Below, piece after piece: positions 1-11,328 of a stretch of 64,000 bases of DNA; position 1 is the stretch's first letter, and each line of letters opens with the position of its first letter. Made by a program: the position numbers and the translations under genes. The notes below the pieces were generated by a model. The model was not told the DNA's origin, ran no database searches, and worked only from the letters and a program-made list of their open reading frames with translations. The stretch is from positions 1,552,501 to 1,616,500 of the forward strand of contig NZ_CP038267.1 in assembly GCF_004564375.1 (NCBI RefSeq). The letters are read 5' to 3'. The DNA comes from Nocardioides euryhalodurans (GTDB taxonomy: Bacteria; Actinomycetota; Actinomycetes; Propionibacteriales; Nocardioidaceae).

Positions 1-1206
<1,206 letters not shown>

Positions 1207-1213
1207 GTCCCCG

Positions 1214-1219
1214 AAACTA
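1214..1219 (-). promoter_or_regulatory. Putative -10 element (TAGTTT) for leaderless icd
   Basis: On the minus strand TAGTTT is followed by 7 bases and then the GTG start of icd. That spacing puts the transcription start on or beside the start codon. The hexamer overlaps the TAG stop of the upstream lipoprotein gene. There is no ribosome binding site between them. Confidence 0.5.
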
Positions 1220-1972
1220 TCGTGCCGCCCCGGCCTCGGTGAACCCGACCAGCTCTGCCTCCCCGCCGTCCCCGGCCACGGTCTGCTCGAGGACCAGGCC
1301 GAGCCCGGGCGCGTAGTACTTGTGCTCGACGAGGCCCGGCTCCAGCGGCGTCGTCTCCTCGGTCACCAGCAGGCCGTCGTAGGAGCCCGAGTCGATCTGG
1401 AGGGACTCGTCGAGGGAGAGCACGGTGGCGCGGTCCTCGGCCTCGCCCGCGAGGTGCTCCTGCTGGTAGCCGTCGCCGCGGCGTGGCTCGGCGAGCATCA
1501 CGACGCCGGCCTCCGCGCCGTCGACCCCGGCCTCCCACGAGCCGGCGGTGTCGGGCCGGCCGCGGTCGTCGTACTCGGTGGTCTCCTCGCCGAAGTACCA
1601 GACGTTGCCGTCGACGTCCTGGGCGAACCAGTCCGAGGTCTCCTCGACGACCTCGCCGTCCTCGCCCGTGACGACGTCGCGGACGACGGTGGTCCGTACT
1701 CCCGCGACCAGCCGGGTCTCGTCGGTGACCGTCACGGTGATCGTCTCGCCGTCCGTCGACTCGTAGACCCACTCGGAGCCGGGTGTCAGCGGCAGCCAGC
1801 GGTTGTCGATCCCGGACACGAAGTCGTCCGGGTCGGGCGAGGGCGTCGGGATCTCGAGCAGGTCCACGCCCGTGGGGTCGACCGTGGGCGGGTCGCTGGC
1901 GCATCCCGAGGCGACCGCGGCGACCAGCAGCACGGCGACCGCTCGGAGCGGTGCCGGAGGACGCAGGGCCAT
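1217..1972 (-). CDS. Predicted lipoprotein of unknown function
   Basis: A 251-residue protein starting [20 protein letters not shown] with a lipobox-like AVASGC, so it should be acylated on the cysteine and anchored outside the membrane. The mature part contains [18 protein letters not shown], typical of an actinobacterial group of secreted proteins with the phrase 'DN.. PL.PG..W.YE', followed by alternating strands rich in Thr, Val and acidic residues. No catalytic motif is visible and I cannot assign a function. A GTG codon two codons upstream (1978) is an alternative start; I chose the ATG because it gives a compact signal peptide. It is read in the same direction as icd, 10 bases away, and diverges from mdh. 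Confidence 0.8.
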   Translation of the reverse strand: MALRPPAPLRAVAVLLVAAVASGCASDPPTVDPTGVDLLEIPTPSPDPDDFVSGIDNRWLPLTPGSEWVYESTDGETITVTVTDETRLVAGVRTTVVRDVVTGEDGEVVEETSDWFAQDVDGNVWYFGEETTEYDDRGRPDTAGSWEAGVDGAEAGVVMLAEPRRGDGYQQEHLAGEAEDRATVLSLDESLQIDSGSYDGLLVTEETTPLEPGLVEHKYYAPGLGLVLEQTVAGDGGEAELVGFTEAGAAR

Positions 1973-2053
1973 GTCCACAGCATGTCCTACCGCTGCTAGC
2001 GTCGGACGGGTCCCACCCGCTCCCGTCCCGCACCCTGCGTCTAGGAGTACGAC

Positions 2054-3052
<999 letters not shown>

Positions 3053-3069
3053 GCGGCCCGCCTGACTGC

Positions 3070-3399
3070 TCAGAGGGGCTGGTTCGGGATCGTCCCCGCC
3101 AGGAAGATCACCGACGCCCCGACCACGATGAGCAGGCCGGCGTCGAGCAGGCGGTTGCGTACGGCGAGCATGCCGGCGTGCTGGGCAGGCAGCACCAACC
3201 GGCAGACCGCGGCGAAGAGCAGCGAGCCGCCGAGCCAGCGGACCCCCATCCGCCAGTCGGCGAGCACCACGAAGATCAGCCCCACGGCGACCCCGAGCAG
3301 CGCGACGAGGTAGAGCGCGCCGCCGATCGTCGAGGGGTAGCGCCGCTCCAGGGGCTGCTCCGGCGGCGGGACCGGCAGCCCGGCAGGTACGTCGTCCAC
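3070..3399 (-). CDS. DUF3017 small membrane protein
   Basis: About 109 residues with a short Pro-rich N-terminus (VDDVPAGLPVPPPEQP) and three predicted membrane helices: around YLVALLGVAVGLIFVVL, LGGSLLFAAVCRLVL and LLDAGLLIVVGASVIFLAGT. The length, helix pattern and position directly after folD match the actinobacterial DUF3017 family, whose function is unknown. The GTG start lies 2 bases after the folD stop, so the two are almost certainly co-transcribed and translationally coupled. A longer upstream reading frame exists but would run antiparallel through folD in another frame and is not credible. Confidence 0.8.
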   Translation of the reverse strand: MDDVPAGLPVPPPEQPLERRYPSTIGGALYLVALLGVAVGLIFVVLADWRMGVRWLGGSLLFAAVCRLVLPAQHAGMLAVRNRLLDAGLLIVVGASVIFLAGTIPNQPL

Positions 3400-3401
3400 G
3401 A

Positions 3402-4247
3402 TCAGTCCAGCGACCTCTCCGCGATGTCGACGATGTTGCTCAGCAGCATCGCGCGGGTCATCGGGCCGACGCCCCTGGGGTTCGGCGACACCCAGCCCGC
3501 GACCTCCCAGACGTCGGGGTGGACGTCGCCGGCGATCTTGCCGTCGACCCGCGAGACGCCCACGTCGAGGACGGCGGCACCCGGCTTGACCATGTCGGCG
3601 GTGATGATCCCGGGGACCCCGGCGGCGGCCACCACGACGTCGGCCTGTCGGACGTGAGCAGCCAGGTCGCGGGTCCCGGTGTGGCAGAGGGTGACGGTGG
3701 CGTTCTCGCTGCGCCGCGTCAGCAGCAGACCCAGCGGCCGGCCGACCGTGAGGCCGCGGCCGACGACGACTACCTCCGCGCCGGCGATCTCGACCCCGTG
3801 ACGTCGCAGCAGCTCGATCGCGCCCACCGGGGTGCACGGCAGCGGGCCGGTCTCGCCGAGGACCAGCTTGCCGAGGTTGAAGGGGTGCAGACCGTCGACG
3901 TCCTTGGCAGGGTCGACCCGCGACAGCAGGGCGAACTCGTCGAGCCCCGTGGGTTGCTGCACGAGGAAGCCGGTGCACGCGGGATCGGCGTTGAGCTCGT
4001 CGATCACCGCCTCGACCTCGGCCTGGGTCGCGGTGGCGGGCAGGTCGCGCCGGATCGAGGTGATGCCGATCGCGGCGCAGTCCTTGTGCTTGGCACCGAC
4101 GTACCAGTGGGAGCCGGGGTCGTCGCCCACGAGCACGGTGCCGAGGCCGGGGACGACGCCCCGGTCGCGGAGCGCGGCCACCCGGGCGGTCAGCTCCTCC
4201 TTGATCGTGGCGAGCGTGGCGGCTCCGTCGAGCGTCTGGGCAGTCAC
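3402..4247 (-). CDS. folD: Bifunctional methylenetetrahydrofolate dehydrogenase / methenyltetrahydrofolate cyclohydrolase
   Basis: Interconverts 5,10-methylene-THF and 10-formyl-THF, the formyl donor for the neighbouring PurN and PurH. A start at GTG 4247 gives 281 residues, the usual FolD size. The catalytic signature [12 protein letters not shown] contains Y49 and K53, and the substrate loop is VQQPTGLDE. The nucleotide loop is [13 protein letters not shown], and the C-terminal signature is [15 protein letters not shown]. An ATG 11 codons earlier (4280) would overlap purH. I prefer the GTG, which follows a GAGAGGATC ribosome binding site and leaves a 22-base gap to the purH stop. It sits in a purN / purH / folD / DUF3017 string on the minus strand. 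Confidence 0.96.
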   Translation of the reverse strand: MTAQTLDGAATLATIKEELTARVAALRDRGVVPGLGTVLVGDDPGSHWYVGAKHKDCAAIGITSIRRDLPATATQAEVEAVIDELNADPACTGFLVQQPTGLDEFALLSRVDPAKDVDGLHPFNLGKLVLGETGPLPCTPVGAIELLRRHGVEIAGAEVVVVGRGLTVGRPLGLLLTRRSENATVTLCHTGTRDLAAHVRQADVVVAAAGVPGIITADMVKPGAAVLDVGVSRVDGKIAGDVHPDVWEVAGWVSPNPRGVGPMTRAMLLSNIVDIAERSLD

Positions 4248-4269
4248 GTGTCGGATCCTCTCGTGGCGC

Positions 4270-5853
4270 TCAGTGCGCAAAGTGTCGGGTGCCGGTGAAG
4301 TACATCGTCACGCCGGCAGCCTCGCAGGCCTTGACCGTCAGCTCGTCACGGACCGAGCCGCCGGGCTGGACGATGGCGCGGACGCCGGCGTCGAGGAGGA
4401 TCTGCGGACCGTCCTCGAACGGGAAGAACGCGTCGGACGCGGCGACCGAGCCGGCGGCCCGCTCCCCCGCCCGCTCGACGGCGAGCCGGCAGGAGTCCAC
4501 ACGGTTGACCTGGCCCATGCCGATGCCGACGGAGGCCCCGTCGTGGGCCAGCAGGATGGCGTTGGACTTCACCGACCGGCAGGCGCGCCAGGCGAAGGCG
4601 AGGTCGGCGAGCACCCCGGCCGGGGCCGCCTCGCCCGTGGCGAGGGTCCAGGTCGACGGGTCGTCGCCCCCGCTGTCGACCACGGCGTCCACGTGGTCGA
4701 CCTGCTGCACGAGCAGACCGCCGCTCACCTGGCGGAACTCCGAGGGAGCCGGCTCCTCGTCGGCCGCGCAGACCAGGATCCGGATGTTCTTCTTCCCCTG
4801 CAGCACCTCGACCGCGCCCTCGTCGTAGCCCGGCGCCACGATCACCTCGGTGAACACCTCGGCCACCTGCTGCGCCATCTCGACCGAGACCGGGCGGTTG
4901 ACCGCGATCACGCCGCCGAAGGCCGAGACGGGGTCGCACTCGTGGGCGCGCCGATGGGCCTCGGCCACGTCGGCGCCGACCGCGATCCCGCACGGGTTGG
5001 CGTGCTTGATGATCGCGACGGCCGGCTCGTCGAAGCCCAGCGCGGCGCGGCGCGCCGCGTCGGTGTCGACGTAGTTGTTGTAGGACATCTCCTTGCCGTG
5101 GAGCTGCCGCGCGCTGGCGAGGCCGGTCGAGCCGTCGCTGAACAGCGCCGCCTGCTGGTGGGGGTTCTCGCCGTAGCGCAGCACCGCCGTGCGTTCGTAC
5201 GTCGCGCCCACCCAGGTCGGGAAGCAGCTGTCCTCGTCGGCCTCGGCGAGCTCCTGCGTCATCCAGCCGGCCACGGCGACGTCGTACGCGGCGGTGTGCT
5301 GGAACGCCTCGGCCGCCAGCGTGCGCCGCTGGGCAAGGGTGAATCCGCCGGCGGCGACCGCCTCGCGGACGGCGTCGTAGTGGTCGGGCGAGGTGACGAT
5401 CGCGACGGAGGGGTGGTTCTTGGCGGCGGCGCGGACCATCGAGGGGCCACCGATGTCGATCTGCTCGACGCACTCGTCGGGCGTCGCACCCGACGCGACG
5501 GTCTGCGTGAAGGGGTAGAGGTTGGAGACCACGAGGTCGAACGGCTCGACGCCGAGCTCCTCGAGCTGGGAGACGTGGGAGTCCAGGCGCCGGTCGGCGA
5601 GGATGCCGGCGTGGACCCGCGGGTGCAGCGTCTTGACCCGCCCGTCGAGGCACTCCGGGAAGCCGGTGAGCTCCTCGACCCGCGTGACCGGGAGGCCGAG
5701 TCCCTCGATCAGTGCCGCCGAGCCACCGGTGGAGACCAGCTCGACGCCGGCGTCGTGGAGGCCACGTGCGAGGTCCTCCAGCCCGGCCTTGTCGTAGACG
5801 GACACCAGGGCCCGTCGGATCGGGATGCGCGCTTCCTGCTCGTGCTGGGACAC
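4270..5853 (-). CDS. purH: Bifunctional AICAR transformylase / IMP cyclohydrolase
   Basis: Catalyses the last two steps of IMP synthesis: formylation of AICAR with 10-formyl-THF, then ring closure. It is 527 residues long. The N-terminal MGS-like cyclohydrolase domain starts around [20 protein letters not shown] and contains STGGSAALI and [15 protein letters not shown]. The transformylase half carries [22 protein letters not shown] (catalytic Lys-His) and [19 protein letters not shown]. The GTG start is preceded by GCAGGAGGAG. The 5' leader contains a ZTP riboswitch, so expression should respond to the accumulating substrate ZMP/ZTP. purN lies directly upstream and folD downstream. Confidence 0.97.
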   Translation of the reverse strand: MSQHEQEARIPIRRALVSVYDKAGLEDLARGLHDAGVELVSTGGSAALIEGLGLPVTRVEELTGFPECLDGRVKTLHPRVHAGILADRRLDSHVSQLEELGVEPFDLVVSNLYPFTQTVASGATPDECVEQIDIGGPSMVRAAAKNHPSVAIVTSPDHYDAVREAVAAGGFTLAQRRTLAAEAFQHTAAYDVAVAGWMTQELAEADEDSCFPTWVGATYERTAVLRYGENPHQQAALFSDGSTGLASARQLHGKEMSYNNYVDTDAARRAALGFDEPAVAIIKHANPCGIAVGADVAEAHRRAHECDPVSAFGGVIAVNRPVSVEMAQQVAEVFTEVIVAPGYDEGAVEVLQGKKNIRILVCAADEEPAPSEFRQVSGGLLVQQVDHVDAVVDSGGDDPSTWTLATGEAAPAGVLADLAFAWRACRSVKSNAILLAHDGASVGIGMGQVNRVDSCRLAVERAGERAAGSVAASDAFFPFEDGPQILLDAGVRAIVQPGGSVRDELTVKACEAAGVTMYFTGTRHFAH

Positions 5854-5879
5854 GGGACGACTCCTCCTGCGGTTCGGAG

Positions 5880-5950
5880 CTGAGCACCCAGGCGGACGAT
5901 GCTCATCGCGGTCACTCCCCGGTGGTTGCCCACCTGCGCCAGTCGTGTGC
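5880..5950 (-). ncRNA. ZTP (pfl) riboswitch in the purH leader
   Basis: The minus-strand leader between purN and purH carries the conserved pieces of the ZTP/ZMP aptamer in the right order: ACGACTGGCG, a GGTGG-GCAA-CCACC hairpin (5934-5921), GGGGAGTGACCGC (5920-5908), and then a GAGCA/TGCTC hairpin whose loop contains CCGCCTGGG (5904-5882). This core is what I recall for the pfl motif class (RF01750). The GCAGGAGGAG ribosome binding site follows after a CTCC-containing stretch that could pair with it, so control of translation is plausible. The aptamer starts a few bases after the purN stop. Binding of Z nucleotides, the PurH substrates when folate is short, would be expected to raise purH expression. 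Confidence 0.85.
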
Positions 5951-5952
5951 CC

Positions 5953-6546
5953 TCAGCCTATCCGGACGTGCCGCCCGGTGACCGACCAGCCCTCGCGGGC
6001 CATCCGGCCGATGCTGTCGACGAGCATCGACCGCTCGACGACCTTGATCCGCTCGTGCAGCGACGCCGGGGTGTCGTCGTCGGCCACCGGCACCGTCGCC
6101 TGGGCGACGATCGGCCCGGTGTCGACCCCGTCGTCGACGACGAAGAGGGTCGCGCCGGTGACCTTGACGCCGTACGCCAGCGCGTCCGCGGCCCCCTGGG
6201 TCCCGGGGAAGGCGGGGCAGAGCGCCGGGTGCGTGTTGACCATCGGGAACCGCTCGAGCAGCGGCGGCCCGACCAGCTTCATGAAGCCGGCCGACACCAC
6301 GAGGTCCGGTTCGTACGCCGCCACGGCCTCGAGCAGGGCCCCGTCCCAGTCGGCGCGAGACTCGTGGTCGCGCACCCGGCAGACGAAGGTCGGGACCCCG
6401 GCGCGCTGCGCGCGAGCGAGGCCCTCGATGCCGTCGCGGTCGGCACCCACCGCGACCACCTCGGCGCCGTAGGCGGGGTCGGCGCAGGCGTCGAGCAGGG
6501 CCTGGAGGTTGGTGCCGGTGCCGGAGACGAGGACGACGAGGCGCAC
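5953..6546 (-). CDS. purN: Phosphoribosylglycinamide formyltransferase
   Basis: Transfers a formyl group from 10-formyl-THF to GAR in de novo purine synthesis. At 197 residues it is the usual PurN length. It starts VRLVVLVSGTGTNLQALLDA, the phosphate-binding loop of the family. The formyl-transfer triad is visible as N and H in PMVNTHPALCPAFPG and D in VVDDGVDTGPIVAQ. The start is GTG at 6546. A TAGAGT hexamer ends 7 bases before it and there is no ribosome binding site, so the gene is probably leaderless. The order purN, riboswitch, purH, folD places three 10-formyl-THF-linked steps together. Confidence 0.96.
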   Translation of the reverse strand: MRLVVLVSGTGTNLQALLDACADPAYGAEVVAVGADRDGIEGLARAQRAGVPTFVCRVRDHESRADWDGALLEAVAAYEPDLVVSAGFMKLVGPPLLERFPMVNTHPALCPAFPGTQGAADALAYGVKVTGATLFVVDDGVDTGPIVAQATVPVADDDTPASLHERIKVVERSMLVDSIGRMAREGWSVTGRHVRIG

Positions 6547-6553
6547 GGCCGCA

Positions 6554-6559
6554 ACTCTA
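6554..6559 (-). promoter_or_regulatory. Putative -10 element (TAGAGT) for leaderless purN
   Basis: TAGAGT on the minus strand is followed by TGCGGCC and the GTG start of purN. The 7-base spacing and absent Shine-Dalgarno match a leaderless actinobacterial promoter. The DUF6350 gene ends 15 bases upstream of it. Confidence 0.55.
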
Positions 6560-6573
6560 GGGGGTGTCTTCCG

Positions 6574-7836
6574 TCAGCCGGGCTGGACGACCGCGGTGCC
6601 GGCGCGGTGCCGGCGACGGGCGAGCCCGGTGGCGACGACCCCACCGACCAGCCCGCCGATGCCGAAGGAGGTGACGGCGTGGACGAGCACGTCGAGGGCC
6701 AGGGGCGCCACGTCGGTCATCCGGCCGGGGCCGACCGCTCCGCCGGCGAGCAGGGCTAGCCCCCCGAGCAGCAGTCCGGCGGCGACACCACCCGCACAGC
6801 CCCGCAGCGCGCCCTGCTCCCAGCGGAGGGTGGGACGGCGGCGCTGCGCCCGGGCGGCGGCGAGGGCCGCGGCGAGGACCGGCACCGCCAGCAGGCCGAC
6901 GGTCCACACGGGGACCGGGCCGCTGTCGGGGAGCGCTGCGAGCAGCGGGAAGGCCGGCAGCGGGCCGGTCACGACGAGCGTCGGGGAGACCATCGTGCCG
7001 GTGCCGACCGTGAAGCCGGGACCGAGCAGGTAGGAGCCGGCGAAGAGCGTGGCGTTGGGCAGCACGAGGGCGGTGGCGCCGAGGAAGACCGTCGCCTCCC
7101 CCGCCTCGAGCCCGAGACCGGAGACGATGTTGGCGGCCGTCCCGAGGTCGAGCACCAGCGCGACCAGCAGCGCGACGAAGGAGACCAGCAGGAAGGCCCG
7201 CAGGACCGCGACCGCGGTGGCCGCGGTCGCGCGCAGCTCGGCGGGCACCACCGCGGTCCAGATCGCGGCCCGCCCGCTGCCGACGGCGATCGCGGAGCCG
7301 CCGGCGCCGAGGGCCAGCACCAGCGACCAGCCCAACGAGCGCGGGAGCGACGGGGCCGTCGCGGGCGTGGCGGCCAGCACGTGGGTGAGCAGGACGACGG
7401 CGGCGTACCCGGCGACGAAGAAGCCGGCGGCGACCGGCACCGTCCAGTCGCGCTCGCCGTCGGAGATCTGGTCGGAGTCGGGCCCGTGGCCGGAGATCGA
7501 GTCGCCCACCCGGTGTCCGACCCGCCACGACAGCCAGGCCGCGGCCAACGTCAGCAGCAGGGGTACGGCGGTCACGACGACCCCGTCCACCGTGACGGTC
7601 GAGCCGTGGCCCATGAGCCACGCAAGCGCCCCGACGCGCAGCCCGTCGCGCGGCTGGCCGTGGGTGCCGGCGTCGGAGAGGAACCAGCCCGTCACCCCCA
7701 CGCCGAGGCAGACCACGAGCAGCGACGAGGCCGCGACGACACCGCCGAGCGTGGCCACGAGGGCCAGCGGGCGCCGGTGCCGGGGGTCCACCGACGGAGC
7801 GGCGGCGCGGTCGGGGGCCGAGAGCAGCGAAGTCAT
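6574..7836 (-). CDS. DUF6350 family multi-pass membrane protein
   Basis: A 420-residue integral membrane protein with about ten hydrophobic segments, for example LALVATLGGVVAASSLLVVCL, VAAGFFVAGYAAVVLLTH and VTSFGIGGLVGGVVATGLA. Its size, topology and position immediately upstream of purN match the actinobacterial DUF6350 family, for which I know no function. The ATG at 7836 gives MTSLLSAPDRAA. An upstream ATG (7929) would overlap the divergent sigma-like gene and add a charged, Pro-rich stretch, so I rejected it. The C-terminus is Arg-rich and probably cytoplasmic. Confidence 0.75.
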   Translation of the reverse strand: MTSLLSAPDRAAAPSVDPRHRRPLALVATLGGVVAASSLLVVCLGVGVTGWFLSDAGTHGQPRDGLRVGALAWLMGHGSTVTVDGVVVTAVPLLLTLAAAWLSWRVGHRVGDSISGHGPDSDQISDGERDWTVPVAAGFFVAGYAAVVLLTHVLAATPATAPSLPRSLGWSLVLALGAGGSAIAVGSGRAAIWTAVVPAELRATAATAVAVLRAFLLVSFVALLVALVLDLGTAANIVSGLGLEAGEATVFLGATALVLPNATLFAGSYLLGPGFTVGTGTMVSPTLVVTGPLPAFPLLAALPDSGPVPVWTVGLLAVPVLAAALAAARAQRRRPTLRWEQGALRGCAGGVAAGLLLGGLALLAGGAVGPGRMTDVAPLALDVLVHAVTSFGIGGLVGGVVATGLARRRHRAGTAVVQPG

Positions 7837-7927
7837 GGCCCGGCCATCTTCGCCCGGCTCCCGTGGCGATCGGCGCTCCCACGCCGGTGTGCTCCGGGAC
7901 CGCCTCGGCCCGTATGGTGGATCGGTC

Positions 7928-9748
7928 ATGAAGCAGCCCGACGAGTTCGACGCCTTCTACAAGCGCGCCCGGACCCGGCTCCTGCTGCAGACCTACGCCC
8001 TCACCGGCGACCTCCCCGCCTCGCGGTCCGCGGTCCGCGACTCGTTCGTCGTCACCTGGCACCACTGGCGCAAGGTGGGCCGCCTGCCGGACCCCGAGTC
8101 GTGGGTCCGTCCCCGTGCCTGGGCGCAGGCGCAGCGCCGTCACACGGCCCGCCTCTGGCACCGCGACAAGCAGCTGGACCCCGAGGTGGCCGCCACCCTG
8201 GAGTCGCTCGGCAAGCTGTCGGTGGTGCAGCGCAAGGCGCTGCTGCTCGCCGAGCTCACGGAGCTCTCGCTCGCCGACCGGGCGCGGGAGCTGGGGCTGA
8301 CCCGGCAGGAGGCCGAGCGGCAGACACTGACCGCATCGGCCCGGTTCTCGGTCCACCGCGACGTCGAGGCCGCCCGCTTCCCCGCGCTGCTCGAGACCCT
8401 GCACACCCAGGTCGACGCCGTCACCTGGCCCCGCGCCACGATCCTGCGCCGCTCGGGGGCCGCCCGCCGACGTACGCACACCGTGGTCGGCGCGGTCGCC
8501 GGCGTCGCCGCCGTGCTCGTGACCGGGGTGCTCGTCGACGGCTCCGGCCTGCGCACCGAGCTCCCGACGGCCGACCGGGGCGGCGCGATGGTGACCGCCG
8601 AGGAGGACCCGGCCCAGTTCGACGCCGACGCCCTCGTGAGCGCCGGGGAGCTCGGGCTGGCCGTCGACGGCACGGGCTGGCGAGCCACCCGGACCAGCGA
8701 CAACACCCGCGGCGACGGGCTCGCCACGCCCTGCCAGCAGCGGCGGTACGCCGACCCGCGTGGCCGCGCCGCGCTGGTCCGCTCGTTCACCACCTCGCCC
8801 GGGCGGGGCGAGCCCCGGGTGGGCGCCGTCCAGGTCGCCGAGCTGTCGACGAGCACCCGGGCAGCCCGCCGCACGTGGGAGCAGTCCCTGGCGTGGTACG
8901 CCGGCTGCACCGCCCCGCGGGTTCAGCTCCAGGAGACCACCCAGGTCCGCAACGTCGGCGACCAGGCGATGCTGGTGCAGCTGCGCGACTGGCGGCGGGA
9001 CGAGACCTACCTCGCCGGCGTGGCGCGCACCGGCCAGGTCACGACGACGACCTTCTACCGCACCGACGACAACGCGGACCCCGACGTCGCCGGCGCGACC
9101 AGGATGCTGGTGCTGGCCGTCAACGGGATGTGCCCGACGCCGCAGGGCGGTGCCTGCGCCACCACCCCGGCCACCTCGGCCCGACCCCCCGTGCCCGTGG
9201 GCGAGGTCCCCGGGCTGCTGGCCACCGTCGACCTGCCGCCGGTCCCGGGCATCAGGGAGGCGTGGGTCGGCACCGAGCCGCTCGAGGCGCGGGAGAACGT
9301 CGCGGCGACCAACTGCGACCAGACCGACTTCGCGGCCCGCCCGGTCACCGGCAACGTCACCCGGACCTTCCTCATCCCCGATGCCCCCCTTCCCGCCACG
9401 TTCGGCGTCACCGAGACCGCGGGCACCCTCCCCTCGGCCGGCCGCGCACGCGAGTTCGTCGCGACCATCCGGCGCCGGATGGCGGCCTGCCCCGACCGCG
9501 ACCTCGGTTCCGACGTCACTCCGATCACCTCGTCCTCGAAGGCCGATGCCGAGCACGCCGTGTGGCGCGTGACGACGGAGATCAGCGACGACCAGACCGT
9601 CACGTTCCTGATGGGGGTCGTCCGCCGTGGCAACCACGTCGCCCAGCTCGGCTTCCTCCCGACCCGGACGGTGACGATCGGGACGGAGGCCTTCGAGGCG
9701 CTGCTCCTGAGGGCGGGCGAGCGGCTGGAGTACCTGCCGAAGCGGTAG
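7928..9748 (+). CDS. Sigma-70-like protein anchored to the membrane, with a large extracytoplasmic domain
   Basis: A 606-residue protein in three parts. Residues 1-165 resemble an ECF-type sigma factor: a helical region-2-like part (FDAFYKRARTRLLLQTYALTGD, HWRKVGRLPDP) and a region-4-like helix-turn-helix (VVQRKALLLAELTELSLADRARELGLT). Residues 184-203 form one hydrophobic helix (HTVVGAVAGVAAVLVTGVLV). Residues 210-606 are predicted to lie outside the cell and hold several cysteines but no motif I recognise. A TATGGT hexamer ends 9 bases before the ATG, so the leader is very short. I cannot say whether the N-terminal part still binds RNA polymerase. It diverges from the DUF6350 gene. Confidence 0.75.
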   Translation: MKQPDEFDAFYKRARTRLLLQTYALTGDLPASRSAVRDSFVVTWHHWRKVGRLPDPESWVRPRAWAQAQRRHTARLWHRDKQLDPEVAATLESLGKLSVVQRKALLLAELTELSLADRARELGLTRQEAERQTLTASARFSVHRDVEAARFPALLETLHTQVDAVTWPRATILRRSGAARRRTHTVVGAVAGVAAVLVTGVLVDGSGLRTELPTADRGGAMVTAEEDPAQFDADALVSAGELGLAVDGTGWRATRTSDNTRGDGLATPCQQRRYADPRGRAALVRSFTTSPGRGEPRVGAVQVAELSTSTRAARRTWEQSLAWYAGCTAPRVQLQETTQVRNVGDQAMLVQLRDWRRDETYLAGVARTGQVTTTTFYRTDDNADPDVAGATRMLVLAVNGMCPTPQGGACATTPATSARPPVPVGEVPGLLATVDLPPVPGIREAWVGTEPLEARENVAATNCDQTDFAARPVTGNVTRTFLIPDAPLPATFGVTETAGTLPSAGRAREFVATIRRRMAACPDRDLGSDVTPITSSSKADAEHAVWRVTTEISDDQTVTFLMGVVRRGNHVAQLGFLPTRTVTIGTEAFEALLLRAGERLEYLPKR

Positions 9749-9757
9749 GCGGACCGG

Positions 9758-10435
9758 TCAGCGCAGGCGGAGCGCGTCGAGCAGGTCCGCCACGACCCGG
9801 GCGGTCTCGCCGGGATCGACCAGCAGGTGCAGGTGCCCGGCGTCATCCAGCACCCGTGTCGGCCAGCGGTGGGCCCGGGCCACGGCGAGCTCCTCGGCGT
9901 AGGTGGTGCCGAGGGCGAGGTACGCACGGGCGCCCGCCTGCCAGCCAGGGGGCACGGGCACCTCGCCGTCGACGTACGACAGCGGGACCTCGGGCAGCAG
10001 CGAGTCCAGGTCCTCGAGGAGCGGGCCGGGCAGCACCGCGGCGACGTCGGCCCGGGGCCACCACCGGGTCCAGCGCGGCAGTCGCCCGTCCGGTCCGGCC
10101 AGCGCGGCCAGGTGCTCACGGAAGGCGGGAGGCGCCAGGGTGGTGCTGCCCGTGGTCACGGGCAGGGCGGCGTCGACGAAGACCACGGGTGCTCCCCCGG
10201 CGGCGGCGCTCACCGTCGGCGCGAGGTAGCCGGCGTTGCTGTGCGGGACCAGCACCACGTCGTCGACGCCTCGTGCCGCGGCGCTCCACGCGTCGACGAG
10301 GCAGGCGCCCTCCGGGTCGGCCGGTACGTCGGCCACCGACGCCCCCAGCCCCAGGGACGACAGTGCCGCCACCACCGGCCCGTAGGCCGCCGGCCCGAGG
10401 AACGGGCTCGGCAGGACGAGCAGGTGGGGCGGCAC
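9758..10435 (-). CDS. Alpha/beta-hydrolase-fold protein
   Basis: A 225-residue protein starting MPPHLLVLPSPFLGPAAYGP. The nucleophile elbow is VLVPHSNAGYLAP, a GxSxG-like turn with PHSNAG, and a late histidine appears in DDAGHLHLLVDPGE, as expected for the catalytic base. It is short for the superfamily, with a reduced lid. The substrate cannot be inferred from sequence. It is convergent with the membrane sigma-like gene (9 bases between stops) and lies 10 bases downstream of sucD on the same strand, possibly in its transcript tail. Assignment to the fold is likely; enzymatic activity is an inference. Confidence 0.65.
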   Translation of the reverse strand: MPPHLLVLPSPFLGPAAYGPVVAALSSLGLGASVADVPADPEGACLVDAWSAAARGVDDVVLVPHSNAGYLAPTVSAAAGGAPVVFVDAALPVTTGSTTLAPPAFREHLAALAGPDGRLPRWTRWWPRADVAAVLPGPLLEDLDSLLPEVPLSYVDGEVPVPPGWQAGARAYLALGTTYAEELAVARAHRWPTRVLDDAGHLHLLVDPGETARVVADLLDALRLR

Positions 10436-10445
10436 GGTCGTGCTG

Positions 10446-11327
10446 TCAGAGTGCCTGCAGGATCTCCCGCATCAGGGCAGCGGTCTCGGAGGGCGTCTTG
10501 CCGACCTTGACCCCGGCGGCCTCGAGGGCCTCCTTCTTCGCCTGCGCGGTGCCGGAGGAGCCCGACACGATCGCCCCGGCGTGGCCCATGGTCTTGCCCT
10601 CCGGCGCGGTGAACCCGGCGACGTAGCCGACGACCGGCTTCGTCACGTGGTCCTTGATGTAGGCCGCGGCACGCTCCTCGGCGTCGCCGCCGATCTCGCC
10701 GATCATCACGATCGCCTTGGTCTCCGGGTCGTTCTCGAAGGCCTCGAGGGCGTCGATGTGGGTGGTGCCGATGACCGGGTCGCCGCCGATGCCGATGGCG
10801 GTCGAGAAGCCGAAGTCCCGCAGCTCGAACATCATCTGGTAGGTCAGCGTGCCCGACTTCGAGACCAGGCCGACCGGGCCCTTGCCCGCGATGGTGTGGG
10901 GCGTGATGCCGGCCAACGACTCCTCGGGCGTGATGATGCCCGGGCAGTTGGGGCCGATCATGCGGGTGCCCTTGCCCTCGAGGTAGGCGAAGACCTCCGC
11001 GGAGTCCTGGACCGGGACGCCCTCGGTGATGACCACGAGCAGGCCGATGCCCGCGTCGATGGCCTCGATGCAGGCGTCCTTGGTGAAGGCGGGCGGCACG
11101 AAGAGGACCGACACGTCGGCGCCGGTCTCGGCCATCGCCTCCTTGACGCTGCCGAAGACCGGCAGCTCCTTGCCGGCCAGCTCGACGGTGGTGCCGGCCT
11201 TGCGTGCGTTGACGCCCCCGACGATGTCGGACCCCGCCTCGAGCATGAGCGTGGTGTGCTTGGAGCCCATCCCGCCGGTCATGCCCTGGACGATGATCTT
11301 GGAGTCCTTGTTGAGGTAGATCGACAT
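10446..11327 (-). CDS. sucD: Succinate-CoA ligase, alpha subunit
   Basis: Binds CoA and carries the phosphohistidine of succinyl-CoA synthetase, which makes ATP or GTP from succinyl-CoA in the TCA cycle. It is 293 residues long from [20 protein letters not shown]. The CoA-binding Rossmann domain is N-terminal, with [14 protein letters not shown] in the middle. The active-site histidine is in [20 protein letters not shown]. The start at 11327 follows the sucC stop by one base (TGAGATG), and the ribosome binding site GGGAGG lies inside the end of sucC. The two subunits are therefore coupled. Confidence 0.97.
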   Translation of the reverse strand: MSIYLNKDSKIIVQGMTGGMGSKHTTLMLEAGSDIVGGVNARKAGTTVELAGKELPVFGSVKEAMAETGADVSVLFVPPAFTKDACIEAIDAGIGLLVVITEGVPVQDSAEVFAYLEGKGTRMIGPNCPGIITPEESLAGITPHTIAGKGPVGLVSKSGTLTYQMMFELRDFGFSTAIGIGGDPVIGTTHIDALEAFENDPETKAIVMIGEIGGDAEERAAAYIKDHVTKPVVGYVAGFTAPEGKTMGHAGAIVSGSSGTAQAKKEALEAAGVKVGKTPSETAALMREILQAL

Positions 11328-11328
11328 C

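Noticed and set aside
5709-5933. Short minus-strand frame starting ATGAGCATC in the purH leader, as a possible upstream peptide
   Set aside because: Its start lies inside the conserved ZTP aptamer and it runs into purH in the wrong frame. RNA structure explains the conservation better.
7381-10626. A 1081-codon plus-strand frame over the membrane sigma-like and hydrolase genes
   Set aside because: Arg/Pro/Gly-rich composition, no start signals, and it overlaps real genes in other frames.
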